Positions 1-10,928 of a stretch of 64,000 bases of DNA are shown here, one piece after another. Location of the stretch: contig OV884059.1 in the NCBI GenBank assembly GCA_930367215.1, positions 221,470,303 to 221,534,302 of the forward strand. Reading direction: 5' to 3'. The notes beneath the pieces are model-generated. The model did not search any database. It was not told where the DNA came from and saw nothing but the letters and a program-made list of their open reading frames with translations. Numbering within the stretch: the stretch's first letter is position 1; each line of letters begins with the position of its first letter. The DNA comes from Pollenia angustigena (lineage: Eukaryota > Arthropoda > Insecta > Diptera > Polleniidae). Made by a program: the position numbers and the translations under genes.

Positions 1-760
1 CGATATCGTATGTGGTGATTAGACCCCAGGTTTGTTTGTAATGGAGAAACATAAACGTTTCGCTTACCATTGCGCTTACGGAAGGCATGAATTTTATATC
101 GCGAGTTCCCACTTTGAAGCAATACATTTTTGTCACATAAAGCGCATTATTCATCGCATATAAAAATTTATGGATCTATTGATCAGCCTTACACACTGAA
201 TGTTTTGATACAGTTATTTTTTAGTATACTCTCTTACAAACGTGCTTCGTAGTAAGGGAATGCCGTAGCACTTGAAATGTTTTTTTTTTTTTATAAAAGT
301 TGTTGAGAGTTCTTTCACTTACTTTACTGCATTTCTGTATGTCTTATTGCGTAGCGCATAATTGTGCGCTTATTTTTTAAATGTACCATTAGTGCTTCGC
401 AAAATGATAAGATTATGGAAAATATTTAAAGACTTTCAAATTTTCATTTGCAGCGCAGTGCTGCATTAACGAATGTGCTCTCAATCTTTTAAAGAATAAA
501 GTTTCATGTTGTTGCCAATAGCTTTTAATACAAGACAGCTTAAAGGACAATGTCATTTATACGGTCCAGCATAGAGTTTGATGGAACGCAACTCGTTTAT
601 ACTGTCCAGCATTGATTTTAATGGAATACAACTAAGAAGACGCTAATGTGGCTTATTATGTCCTTCATAAAGTTTGATAGGGGACGTTGTCGCTTATTCA
701 GTTGTACACGACGATTTCCTCTAAATGGTCATCTAGAAAACTTAAACATAAGGGGACAAC
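1..760. other. AT-rich non-coding stretch, no gene seen
   Basis: No convincing coding frame or RNA gene is visible. The only structure noted is a degenerate two-copy repeat of about 41 bp near 555-640, recognisable by the shared words TATAC-GTCCAGCAT and GATGGAA/AATGGAA. It ends at the left target duplication of the hAT-like element that starts at 769. Confidence 0.5.
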
Positions 761-849
761 TTGTGCATTAGGGGTATAACTAAATATTGGCCCTTGCACT
801 ACGCTATAGCAAATATTGTGTTATTTACGAAAACAATTTGTTGAGTCGT

Positions 850-3426
850 TGGAAAATAAAAACCTCACCCACACCTCATATCATTGTCTGTACGGAAACC
901 TGGTTAAATAATAGAAAAAATATATACAATTCTGAAATTTTATGCCCGAGATACCAGATTTTTAGATTTGATAGGATACATAAATCTGGTGGCGGAGTTC
1001 TTATTGCAGTGCTTGATTATTTTCCTTGTGATTACATAAACCTTACATCCAGTGATGGTACAGAATTTGTTGCCGTTAAAATTGAGCTGTGTTCTTCATA
1101 TCAGGTCCTAATGCCTCCAAGCTCGCCAGCTTAAAATTAACATTAACCACATTTCTGCAATCAAACTTGTTCTTGGTCAGTCTAAACCTTCTGATTTGTT
1201 TATTGCCCTTAGTGACTTGAACCTTCCAAATATAGTTTGGAGTTATCCTGTGGAAATGGAATGAATTTATTCAGTCTATGCTGTCTTGTGGACTTTCTCA
1301 GATAAACTACGTCTCGAATGCATTTGGGAAACTCCTTGATCTTGCTTTTGCACCAGCCGTCAGACATACATGTTAGAAGCTCGCTACCTATTTCTCAACC
1401 TGAAGATTGTTACCATCCTACGATACAGCTTGATATTTTCCTTGCTACAAAAGACTCTTCAAAGGAACCAAAAGTAAATTTAAATAGTAAGGCCTTCTGT
1501 TTTTCCCGTACGGACTATACAAAACTGAACTCTTTATTATCGAACGTTGATTGGGATACTATTATTGCAGGAGATAATCTGGATAACGTTGTATCAAATT
1601 TTTATGCTGCGTTACATCACTGCATGTTGGAAACTGTTCCTAAACAAATTATTCGCAATAATAATGGCCCTCCGTGGAATAATCGTTATTTGTCGAAATT
1701 GAAAAATAGAAAAAACAAGCTTTTTAAAAAATACAAGATATCCGGCACATCTTTTGATTTTACGAATTATTGTATTATACGATCTAATTACAATATGGCT
1801 AGTAAACTAGCATATAAAAGTTATTTAAGTCATATGAGAATTAAAATGAAAACCAAGCCTAGATCGTTCTACAATTTTATCAACAGTAAGCGTCGTGCAA
1901 GTGCTTATCCTAATTATTTGAAACTGGGATCTCGGAGTGCTGATGATGATGTTTCTATTGGCAACTTATATGCCGATTTTTTTGCAACCACGTATTCAAA
2001 GAAGTCATTTGATAATCAAACTTGTTATCCCTATAATATATCTCATTCTTCAGGTATCAACTTTTCATTTATTGACACTGAAACGGTACTATCCAATTTG
2101 AAGTCTCTGCAGTGCTCTATTAATCCCGGACCGGATGGTATACCTAACTGTATTTTAAAAAATTGTGCAGAATACTTATGTTTTCCTCTTACAACTATCT
2201 TTAATAAATCTATTGAACTCGGCCACTTACCGCCTGAATGGAAAAAATCATATATTAGATACTCCGTTGTTTAAAAGCGGAAGTAAACTGGAAATATCGA
2301 ATTATAGAGGAATTGCAAAGCTGAATGCGATTCCCAAACTTTTAGAAAAGATATTGACTGATAGTTTATATCATCAAATCTCTTCCCTTTTATCACCTTG
2401 TCAACATGGTTTCAGGAAATCACGTTCCACTGTTAGTAATATTTTACAATTAACAACTATTGTAAATGAAGGTTTTATTAATAATAAACAAACCGACGTT
2501 ATTTACACGGATTTTAGTAAAGCTTTTGATAAAGTAAATTACGATATTTTACTTTACAAGTTATCACGTATGGGATTTAGCAACAACGCAATACGCTGGC
2601 TTAAATCCTATCTTTTAAATAGAACCCAACAAGTAAAATTTAAGAATGCTACCTCAAAATCTATCAATGTTCTCTCTGGTGTGCCACAAGGAAGTCATCT
2701 TGGTCCCGTTTTATTCACATTATTTAATAATGATCTGCCATCCGTTGTTCAGCACTCCAACATACTCATGTATGCTGATGATGTAAAAATTTTTAATTCG
2801 TTTAACAATATTACTGAGCAATCCTCTTTGAGGGCTGACATTGAACTTTTCTCTTAATGGTGTAATTACAACTTATTGGATTTAAACTTGATACTAGTTA
2901 TTATCTAAATGGAACATTACTGGATAAAGTTTACAATATTAATGATCTCGGTATTCTATTAGATCATAAACTAAAATTCTGTGATCACATTTCATTGATG
3001 GTAAATAAAGCTAATGGAGTACTTGGCTTTATGAAACGTTGGTCGAAAGAATTTTCTGACCCATATATCACTAAACATCTACATACGTCTCTGGTTCGCC
3101 CTATTCTGGAATATGGATCAATTGTATGGGATCCTTACTTTAATACATATATCAACAGCATTGAATCTGTACAGAAACAGTTCCTTTTATTTTGTTTAAG
3201 AGGTCTTGGATGGAATTCGCTTGTATTGCCTTCATATGAAAGCAGACTTGGTCGAAGTCGAAGGATTATGCTTAGTATTTTGTTTTTAATGGGTCTTATA
3301 CGCGGTGATGTCGATTGCGATTCCTTGTTGAGTAAAATAAGCTTAAATGTTCCAGCTAGACCTACACGAAACTTTCAGCTGTTAAGTTTAAGGTACTATC
3401 GTTCTGTTTATGCTAACAACGACTAA
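850..3426 (+). pseudogene. Broken LINE ORF2: endonuclease plus reverse transcriptase
   Basis: The ORF2 product would nick target DNA (APE-type endonuclease) and prime reverse transcription there. The pieces in order are an endonuclease fragment with the CTETWL and GGGVLIAV motifs (about 880-1010), a linker carrying WNNRYLSKLKNRK (about 1675), and the reverse transcriptase with FSKAFDKVNYD (about 2510), GVPQGS.LGP (about 2680) and the catalytic YADD box (about 2770). After it come the LVRPILEYGSIVW (about 3090) and SVQKQFL motifs of the post-RT region. The frame is broken at least three times: after about 1130, at about 2260 where two frames overlap, and between 2857 and 2995. A stop follows 3423. 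It cannot make active protein. The clade (Jockey versus CR1) is inferred from motif style. Confidence 0.8.
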
Positions 3427-3438
3427 TTCTAATTGACT

Positions 3439-3938
3439 TTTTTTTTTTTTTTTTTTAATTTAAGATTTTATTTAAACAAAATTGTTCTAAATTCATACAA
3501 TATTCAAAGTCTCAGCGCCTCTAGGGCATTAAAGAGACATACTGGCAATATTTAAAACTAGTAGTTAGAATACGTACATAAAAATTAATTAAATATACAT
3601 ATTCCAAAGTAAACCAACTTAAAAAATAAAACATTTATTGGATTTTAGAATTAAAGAAGAAGCATATCGATATTTTGCAACAAATAATCCTTTAACTTTT
3701 TTTTGAAGGATGATATTGTACAACAGTCTTTAATTTGTAACGGCAAGCTATTGTATTCTAAACTACCCGAATATTCAATCTTTTGTTTTATTATTTCCAA
3801 ACGACATCTTAAGGTTCGTAAATGATGGCTACTTCTCGTATTAAAGACAGTTTGATTTCTTGTAAAATTTATTGTGTGGTGACCTATTCCATGTGTTACT
3901 TTGTAAACGTAAGTCTGATAGTAACGATGTTTTAAAGA
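3439..3938 (-). pseudogene. 3' tail of a second LINE inserted in reverse
   Basis: On the minus strand, about 3930 down to 3660 reads as one open frame encoding the C-terminus of a LINE ORF2. The frame includes SLKHRYYQTYVYK, NTRSSHHLRTLR, EYNSLPLQIKDC and SFKKKLKDYLL, and ends in a TAA stop. These match the usual Y-NSLP-I followed by F-K-LK-YLL ending of CR1/Jockey-type LINEs. A 3' UTR follows, then a run of T on the plus strand at 3439-3457, which is the poly(A) tail of this reversed copy. It splits the 3' UTR of the forward LINE, whose own tail reappears at about 3990-4066. Target duplications are not clear. Confidence 0.75.
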
Positions 3939-4172
3939 GAAAAAATTATTGTTAATTTAAATTAATTAATAAAATAATTCTTTATTTATTGTACTTTTAT
4001 TTTAGCACTTATGTCTGTAAGGATTTTTAATCTATAGACTGAAATAAATAAATAAAATAAATAAAAGCGACTTTCTAAAATACCTAAAAAAAAAATTTTA
4101 TAAAAAATTTTTAAATATTTTATTAATAAATGACATTTTAATGACATGAATTTTTAGGGAAATACCCTAATA

Positions 4173-4684
4173 CAGAAGAATCCCGATAATTCGTAATTGC
4201 TAGGTACCGTCCATTTCTTACGAATTATATGGGTTTTCGATTTAGCGGGGTTTCGATTTAACGGGGTTAAAATAAAATAAATACGAATTAACGGGGGTTT
4301 TCAATTTATTTACTTAAACGATAAAAAAAAAAAAAAACATAAAAGGCAATTGTTAAAAATAAAATAATATACAAATTAATCATGTAACAAACTGATCTTA
4401 GGGAAAACAAAAGCAAAAAACCCACGACGAAAATAGCGGTAAACAAAATCCATTCTCTCCATGTTTCTGTTGTTTTTATTGCGAATTATAAGTGGTAGTT
4501 AGCAAACAATTACGATTTATAAGAGGTAATAAAGATTTTATTTGAAAAAAATTACGAATTAGTTAGGGGACCAAAATGTATGGACATTTTACGAATTAAC
4601 AAGATTTTCTTAAGGGACCGGCAGTTTATTACGAATTATCGGGAATTACTATTTATCGGGGTACGAATTATCGGGATTTGACTG
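4173..4684. mobile_element. Pogo/Tigger-like MITE, 512 bp
   Basis: The termini are inverted (left CAGAAGAATCCCGATAATTC, right end reading CAGTCAAATCCCGATAATTC on the other strand) and are flanked by TA at 4171-4172 and 4685-4686. A CAGTCAAA-CCCGATAA start and TA duplication fit the pogo/Tigger branch of Tc1/mariner. The interior repeats the words ACGAATTA, CGGGG and TTCGATTTA and holds no transposase. Confidence 0.7.
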
Positions 4685-4912
4685 TAGTTTCATAAGAAAA
4701 CTGTGAGTTTTTGGCTAAATGTATAAGTAAAATAAATAAATAAAAAAAAAATAATATTCCAACTTTACCGCGTTTTGTGGGTGACCTTTGTTGAAAACCG
4801 AGAAAATATATTAATATAAATTTTTTTAAAGTTTTCAATGGACTATTCGACTATGCTAGGGCCATTTTAATATTTGCAAAAAATGCGAATAAGTTATACC
4901 CCTATTGTGCAT

Positions 4913-6218
4913 ACGTCATCGACGACAATCTTGTCAACGCCCATTTGGCCAACTGGGATGTAACAACGTACAGTATTCGTGTCGTTGATTATTTAATGAA
5001 ATATAAATTCATGTATGTATATGTGTATCTTAATATGAAGCCAGCCAGCATTTCATTGCAATTCTTTTGGTAATAATCCCTTTAAAAATAAAGTTCCACA
5101 TTTTCATGTATGATTGTGTGCGCAGGTTAAAAGTGTTAAAGATATTAAATAATACTTTTATAAATACGGTATTAACTTATAAATATGTCAAAAGTGTCAC
5201 TTGGCCATAAGCTTAAACAGAAAATATTAACTGAAATTCTAAAGTTTAAAAATTGTTCTACTCTTTATTATTGGTCTACTTTTTTTATATATTTGTAAAC
5301 TGATTATTTTTGTGTATGTTTCCAGCTCATTATTTGTTCAATACACATGTAAATGTATGTATATTTGCTTTGTTAAATGAATATGTTCTTCCTCTTCCAT
5401 CAAATTTGTAATTTAAGTAGTCGTCGTGCATGTGGTTGGCCACAATATTTACGCTTATTTGCATTTTAACATGCAGTTGACATTGCGGTTATTTTGGTTT
5501 TTGTGTTATCAAACAAAAATTAATTAGTTTTTCAATTGATTTTCCTTCATTACGCTGCCATTAAACAGCTGTACAAATGTTTACTTTTTTTACACCTCAT
5601 CACAGTTGTAGGACACAGGTGGCAAGGTACGTGTGGTATAAGCTTGTCAATCTATTTGTAATTAATAAAATATTGATCTGAGGACCTATTTAGCTACTCG
5701 TAAGGAATAATAGTATATACTTGAACCTTAAGAGTAGCGAAGTTAATTAATGGATTGAACTGGGTTTTTCGAAGGCACCCGATATGACGCAACCTAGGTT
5801 GTTATAAGTTTTATTACACATAGTTCGTAAAAGTTTGTTATTGAAGATCAGCCATATCGTTCAACAAATGACTGATACTTAAGTAAAAAGGAAGGAATTC
5901 CTTTAATTTTTACCCGTGATTAAAACGTTGACATTTAAAGTCTTTTGTACCTTAAATTTCACTTTTTCACTTTCACCTTTCATTAGCGGAATGCTGGTAG
6001 TGAAAGTGGCTTCATAGATGACTGAATTTTAGAATAATAACCTCTTTTATATTTCTGATATATTGATTTTGGCACAAAAGCGGCCATACTATACGTGCTA
6101 GGGGAACCAGGTATATCCTATATATAAGCATTATTTAATATTGAAATTAAGCCGAATCGATCCAAATGCCGGCCCAAATAAGAGTCTTTTCCAGAATCAA
6201 TGGTTTTAGTATTATAGA
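4913..6218. other. AT-rich non-coding stretch, no gene seen
   Basis: No coding frame, terminal repeats or tandem array could be supported here. It may be unique host intronic or intergenic sequence. Confidence 0.45.
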
Positions 6219-6226
6219 TTTCATAC

Positions 6227-6418
6227 CTGCGCTTAAAAAACTGCAGTCAAAGCAGAAAAACTGCCCTTTATTCCACTTCGTCATTTGTCATTGGCCAAAA
6301 ATTGGCCATTAAATATAAACAATCAATGTCAAACCAACTAAAAAAGCAAAAATTTGTACACGAATTTTCGTTTTTTGTTTGGCAGTTTTTGGTTTCGACT
6401 GCAGTTTTTTAAACCCTG
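6227..6418. mobile_element. Short hAT-like MITE (GTTTAAAAAACTGCAGTC family), copy 1
   Basis: The ends are inverted: the left reads GCTTAAAAAACTGCAGTC and the right, on the other strand, CAGGGTTTAAAAAACTGCAG. The 8-bp flanks TTTCATAC and GTCCATAC agree at six of eight positions, so this looks like an old hAT-type duplication. A second copy lies at 17858-18070 and shares the internal words CATTTGTCATTGG and TTCCACTT. No coding capacity. Confidence 0.65.
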
Positions 6419-6489
6419 GTCCATACAAAGCAAGCCTGCTTGATGAAATTATCTTTAGCAAAAATTCTGCTCCATTGTTCTCGGTTTTA

Positions 6490-6800
6490 GGCTTTCCGTT
6501 GCCAGTTTCGAATACCCATTATTCTTAAGTCATATTCAACGCAATATCTCCATCTCGTCCACGGCCGTCTAATACATCTGATGTCGTAGATAAAAATTAT
6601 TTTTGCGCTCGGCTGTCTTCCATGGCTACCACATGTCCTGGCCATCCTAGGCGTAGCGCTTTTATAAATTTTACTATTTCTTCAGCTCTTCTTTGGTCCT
6701 AGTCATCATTTGTGTCATACATTAGACCAAATATTTTGCGTAGGATTTTTCTTAAAAATATTCTTAGGCGTTGCAGACCGTTAGCTGTCATGCACCATGT
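6490..6800 (-). pseudogene. Relic of an RTE-type or similar LINE, post-RT region
   Basis: Read on the minus strand, this stretch encodes recognisable pieces of the segment after the reverse transcriptase in RTE-like and related non-LTR elements: LQRLRIF-RKILRKIFG, then EEIVKFIKALRLGWPGHVV-MEDSRA, then GRGRDGD. In intact relatives the same order reads KILRKIFGP, then IVKFIK-RLRWLGHV-RM, then RGRPR-RW. In-frame stops occur and there is no other domain left, so this is an old fragment. The family match is from memory of the motif pattern. Confidence 0.65.
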
Positions 6801-8679
6801 TTAAGATCTAAACGGAGCGCTTGGTCTAAATTTGATATTGAAGGTATTCAATTGATGCATTTCTGTGTACATACAAATATTTTTTATTGCTGAAAAAGGA
6901 TTTTTTGATAAATACGATATTTTTAAGGTCATATGAGGAAGCGCAGAACAAAACGCACGTTTTTTGCACATTTTTAAATTTCAACGCGAATATTTTAAAA
7001 CGACAAAAAACACTATTTCTCAAAAATGCGAAAAAGGACGTTTTGTACTTTTTTTTTACTCTTGCTATAAGTCGTACTAAGTTATAGCAATAAGTCCATG
7101 TTTTTCACCTGACCCAATTCAAATGTCCTTTTTAGGAAATCACTAAAAATTGCTTTACAATTTGCTGAGTTAGAAAGAAAATAACAAAAGAACTTCAAAA
7201 TATAATTAAAAAACCTTAACGTTTGCAACTTATACGGTCTCATATTTTTGAAAAATCTTAATTTTTGGAAAACACTTTCGTTAAATATCTCACGTACTAA
7301 ATTCCAAAATATTTGTATTAATTTTCAGTACTATGCTAAAAAGGGTATTTGAGATTTGGCAAAGCCGATTATAACACTTTTACTTGCTTATTGTAATTTT
7401 GCAAAAGTTTATGGTTTTTTTTCGCAATTAAAATTAATTGCAAAAAATAATTATTCTAAACTAAACTTACCAAATGCTGCCAAAAATACGATAATTAAAA
7501 AACCAGTGGCCAACACTTACCTGAAATGAAAAAAACAGAGAAAATATGTTGATTATAATTTCAGGTCATTATGTACTTGTATTTTATTAATACTAATAAA
7601 TAAAAATTATTTGTTATCTTTAATATTAAAAAATAGGAATAGCTTATCCCATCAACAATAAATTTCAAGTGTTTTTATCAAGAATAAAAACTGGGAATTA
7701 AGCACGAATAACAAAATCTTTTTAAATTAAAATTTTTTATTCCCAAAAATTGAAATTACTTTTTGATAATTTTAAATATAAATAATTTAAAGTGTACAAA
7801 TTAATTATAAGTCAAACTTGTTGTTGTTTGCTTAAGTTTAAAAGTTTTAAACAAGAACTTACTTTGTAAACAATCGCATTTAGAAACCTGAAGTCGTAAA
7901 GACCAATTTTCTTCTTCTTTCTAAAATGTTAAGTTCTTAATAAATTTTAATGTTGTAAGTGCAGTTTGGTTTTATTTAAACTCACACCAAAGAACTGTTT
8001 GAGTGCATTTTTAAGGCTCGTGAATAAAATCAGAAAAAAGCACATTAAGGGTATTCATTTCAATTTTTTTTTGGTTAGAAAAATGGAAAAAAGAAAAATT
8101 ACACTCTTATTGACGTGAACGGGGGGTTTTTTTTTACAAACTGTCAAAAAAATCTGTCAAATAATTTGTGGAAGTAATTGATATTTTTCAAGATGCCGAA
8201 CAAAAGTGTTAAAAGTGAATTAATTGATTATTAAATTTAAAACGAAGTGATTGGAGTTATTTTCATCATAATATTCGACTATAAAAAGTTACTCAAAATG
8301 GCGATTGTCTGCCAAAAAGTCGAGTATTTTATTAACTTCAGCTTCTATCAATTTTTTTGGCCCCATTTCTTTTTTTTAATTCTTTTTTAATAACTTTTTT
8401 CATTGAACACATATTTAATATGAATTTTTTTTTGAAAGATTAAATGAAAAAGACATTATCTATGAAATTTTGTAACTATAAAAAATAATTTTTAAAATCA
8501 GAGTTGTACAATTCAAGAGTTTATAAAAAGAGATGCAGTTTTTCGTACTTTGTATTAAAAATTAGCAATTTTTTATGAATGGCAACATCATTTCGTTTGA
8601 CGTTTAAAGCGGAAAATTACATCATGCATTGCAAGCCTACTGCAAATGCTATTAAGCATTTTCAAAACCATAGTTTACT
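6801..8679. other. AT-rich stretch without genes; contains a splice-like site
   Basis: Two short overlapping frames exist around 6830-7090 on opposite strands, but both are lysine/phenylalanine-rich AT noise. The one notable feature is a minus-strand acceptor-donor junction at 7520/7521, listed separately. The rest may be unique host sequence. Confidence 0.45.
7512..7548 (-). promoter_or_regulatory. Candidate recursive splice site (ratchet point)
   Basis: On the minus strand a pyrimidine-rich tract (about 7524-7546, containing TTTTTTTCATTT) is followed directly by CAG and then by GTAAGTGTTGG, so a strong 3' splice site and a strong 5' splice site abut at 7520/7521. This zero-length-exon arrangement (Y-tract, CAG|GTAAGT) is the known form of ratchet points in long Drosophila introns. 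No exon or nearby gene was seen, so the role is inferred. If real, the host gene is transcribed on the minus strand. Confidence 0.45.
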
Positions 8680-8688
8680 AAATTATTT

Positions 8689-8787
8689 GGCGGTGCGCAA
8701 AATGACCCCAGGAAATATGGCCCCAAAAGTAAAATGAAAAACGGCCCCAAAATTTTACATGAGACACAACAACTCGCAATTTTGGCG

Positions 8788-8823
<36 letters not shown>

Positions 8824-9811
8824 AGTTATTTATGATTTTTTTGTTAGGGTGTTTTTGCATTTTAAGTGAAATGAAAAATGACCCCAATATCAAGGAATGA
8901 AAAATGACCGCAAACAAAATCAAAATTTTTACTTTGGGGCTATTTTTCGTCCACTAAAAAAAAATGCATATTTTAAGAAATGAAAAATCACCCCAAACAT
9001 TTTTACACAAATTTTATAAAATTCTATGTAAAAGTTTCTAGGGATGGTATACAAAACCCGAATTCTTATACCAAAGTAGAGAAAATCATTGCCGGTTATG
9101 CAGAGATGTTTTAGTTAGCGAAGCCGGTGTTAGTTATACCATAGAGAAAAAAATAATTGAGCCTGGCCGAAGGCCGGCTATTTAGAGAAGCTTTACTAAG
9201 CGAAGCCAGAGTTCGTTATACCATAGAAAAGAAATACCTTGCGCACGGCCGAAGGCCGGCTATGTAGTGAAGCTTTAGTGAGCGGAGCCAGTGTTCGTTA
9301 TACCAAAGAGAAGAAAATCCTTTCACCCGGCCGAAGGCCTGCTATATAGAGAAGCTTAAGGCCAACTATAACGTGAAGCTTTAGTAAGCAAAGCCAGTTT
9401 TCGTTATACCATAGAGAAAAAAATCCTTGCGCATGGCCGAAAGCCCAACCATGCTATCAATCGTACGATTTTTAAAACCAAAACTGTGTAATTATCCGGA
9501 TTTCGAAATCGGGATTCTAAATTTGTGATTTTTAGTTTCGGGCATATGAACTCCACCGAAAATGTCAAATGTAACTTTCTTTGTGTTCTTTTTTGGGGTT
9601 CAAATTCATTATAAATTTTGAGGTGATTTTTCATAATGAAGAATAACCCCAAATTTAGGGTCATAGTATATTTCATTTTTAGGGTTAATTTTCATATTTT
9701 TGGGGTAATTTTTCATTAAAAATGGGGCCATATTGCATTATGAAAAATAGCCCCAAATTTAAGGTCAATTTTCATTTATATTTTTGGGGCCATATTTCCT
9801 TTCGCAGCGCC
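8689..9811. mobile_element. Mutator-like/foldback element with 9-bp TSD, copy 1 (CCCC type)
   Basis: The element starts GGCGGTGCGCAAAATGACCC and ends, on the other strand, GGCGCTGCGAAAGGAAATAT; both ends then share GGAAATATGGCCCC. It is flanked by the perfect 9-bp duplication AAATTATTT (8680-8688 and 9812-9820). Long arms carry the motif GAAAAATNRCCCCAAA at irregular 20-30-bp spacing. The centre holds a degenerate 79-bp satellite (9085-9440). No transposase is present. A 9-bp duplication with long inverted arms fits Mutator-like elements, but the superfamily remains an inference. A near-identical design lies at 55949-57061. Confidence 0.7.
9085..9440. repeat. 79-bp satellite array, copy 1
   Basis: Four to five degenerate units of about 79 bp. 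Each has GTTATACCATAGAGAA, AAATCCTTG, the small palindrome GGCCGAAGGCC, then AGAGAAGCTTTAGTTAGCG and AAGCC. The same unit recurs near 56265-56690, 57640-58140 and 59640-60230. Confidence 0.8.
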
Positions 9812-9820
9812 AAATTATTT

Positions 9821-10926
9821 GCTTAATTTAACTATTTAAAAATTCCCACAAATATTTTATGTTTATACGACCAACCAATATTATTTTTTTAATATCTGTT
9901 ATTTAACCAAATTAAGTTTGCATTTAACCATCAATCAAACTGTATCTAAGTAAATCGATTTTTAAAAAAAATGTCTGATTTATTTTCCCTAAAATATTTA
10001 AGCAACATTTATCATGTCTTGATAACTTTTTAACCAACTAAATCCATTTCTAATATTTTATTTTTTTTCATTCAGAATTATTGACAAGCAAATTTCTCTT
10101 ATTAAATTTCCAAATAGAATCGACCTTAAGAAAAGTACTACTGAAATTTCTCTCTGGTACTGCATTACACTACATTTACAGAGAAAAATATATATTTTTT
10201 TAGCAAGAATTGTTTAAAAACATTTTCAGTTTTTATATTTCCAACAAATCATTAAAACAATAAAATCGAAAATAATAAAAACCCACACAAAAATTAAAAA
10301 GAAATTTTTTGGTGCCACATTTTTGTGGTCCAGATAGCAAAAAAAAAAAAAAGAAAAATTAGTTTGAAAAACACCACAAATGCAGCAAACAAAAAAATTT
10401 CGTACGAAATTTTAAAAACTTGAGTTTAAGCAAAACAACAAAAAAGAAAAATAGCAACCGCAAAAATATAGAAGAAAAAAATATCAATATAAAATAAAAA
10501 CTAAATCGATAAAATTTTCCCCATTATTTTTTTCTCTGTTAAGCAAATTATTTGGCCCCAATAAAACTACAAAGAAAAAAAAGGTAAAATTAAAAATTTT
10601 TACACACACCACCAAACACTACAGAATATTTTGTTGGTTTTTTTCAGACAATTGGGGGACAGTAGGGCAAAAGATAGAAAAAATGCTTTATAATATTTTT
10701 CAATCAGAATTGATTTTTTAAATTAAATTAACAAGAAAGAAGTTGTTAGATTTAGGACAAGGGGAACTCATTGGTGGTCTTAAAAGCCATACTGATTAAT
10801 TGTTTTAAGCTTTATAATTGTTGGATGTCAAAGGTTTATTTATTATCTTTGTTTCTGTTTTTTTCATTGTGCAATGATTTTACAAAAACAAATTGCTTGT
10901 GGTTTTTGTTCGAATTGGACTTGTTG
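9821..10926. other. AT-rich non-coding stretch, no gene seen
   Basis: No coding frame or terminal repeats supported. It holds several A-runs and runs up to the TA duplication of the mariner at 10929. Confidence 0.45.
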
Positions 10927-10928
10927 TA

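Larger units (their letters stand above)
817..4066 (+). mobile_element. 5'-truncated non-LTR retrotransposon (Jockey/CR1 group)
   Basis: This LINE copy lies in the forward direction inside the hAT-like element. It begins within the endonuclease domain, so it is 5'-truncated. It runs through the reverse transcriptase and ends in a tail built on AAATA repeats (about 4040-4066), preceded by CTATAGACTGAAATAA, a 3' end typical of this LINE group. Its 3' part is interrupted by a second, reversed LINE fragment (3439-3938). The exact 5' boundary is uncertain because the hAT terminal similarity fades at about 816. Confidence 0.75.
769..4904. mobile_element. Non-autonomous hAT-like DNA transposon enlarged by nested insertions
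   Basis: The ends are inverted copies of TAGGGGTATAACT, with further inverted similarity inward (CTATAGCAAATATT and GGCCC words). Both ends are flanked by the perfect 8-bp duplication TTGTGCAT (761-768 and 4905-4912). An 8-bp duplication with a TAGGG/CAGGG start is the usual hAT signature. No hAT transposase is present. Most of the interior is a LINE (about 817-4066) and a pogo-like MITE (4173-4684), so the original element was probably under 0.5 kb. The family assignment rests on duplication length and terminal bases only. Confidence 0.75.

Noticed and set aside
6826..7087. Two overlapping frames on opposite strands
   Set aside because: Low-complexity AT-rich sequence without a start context, motif or repeat copy elsewhere.
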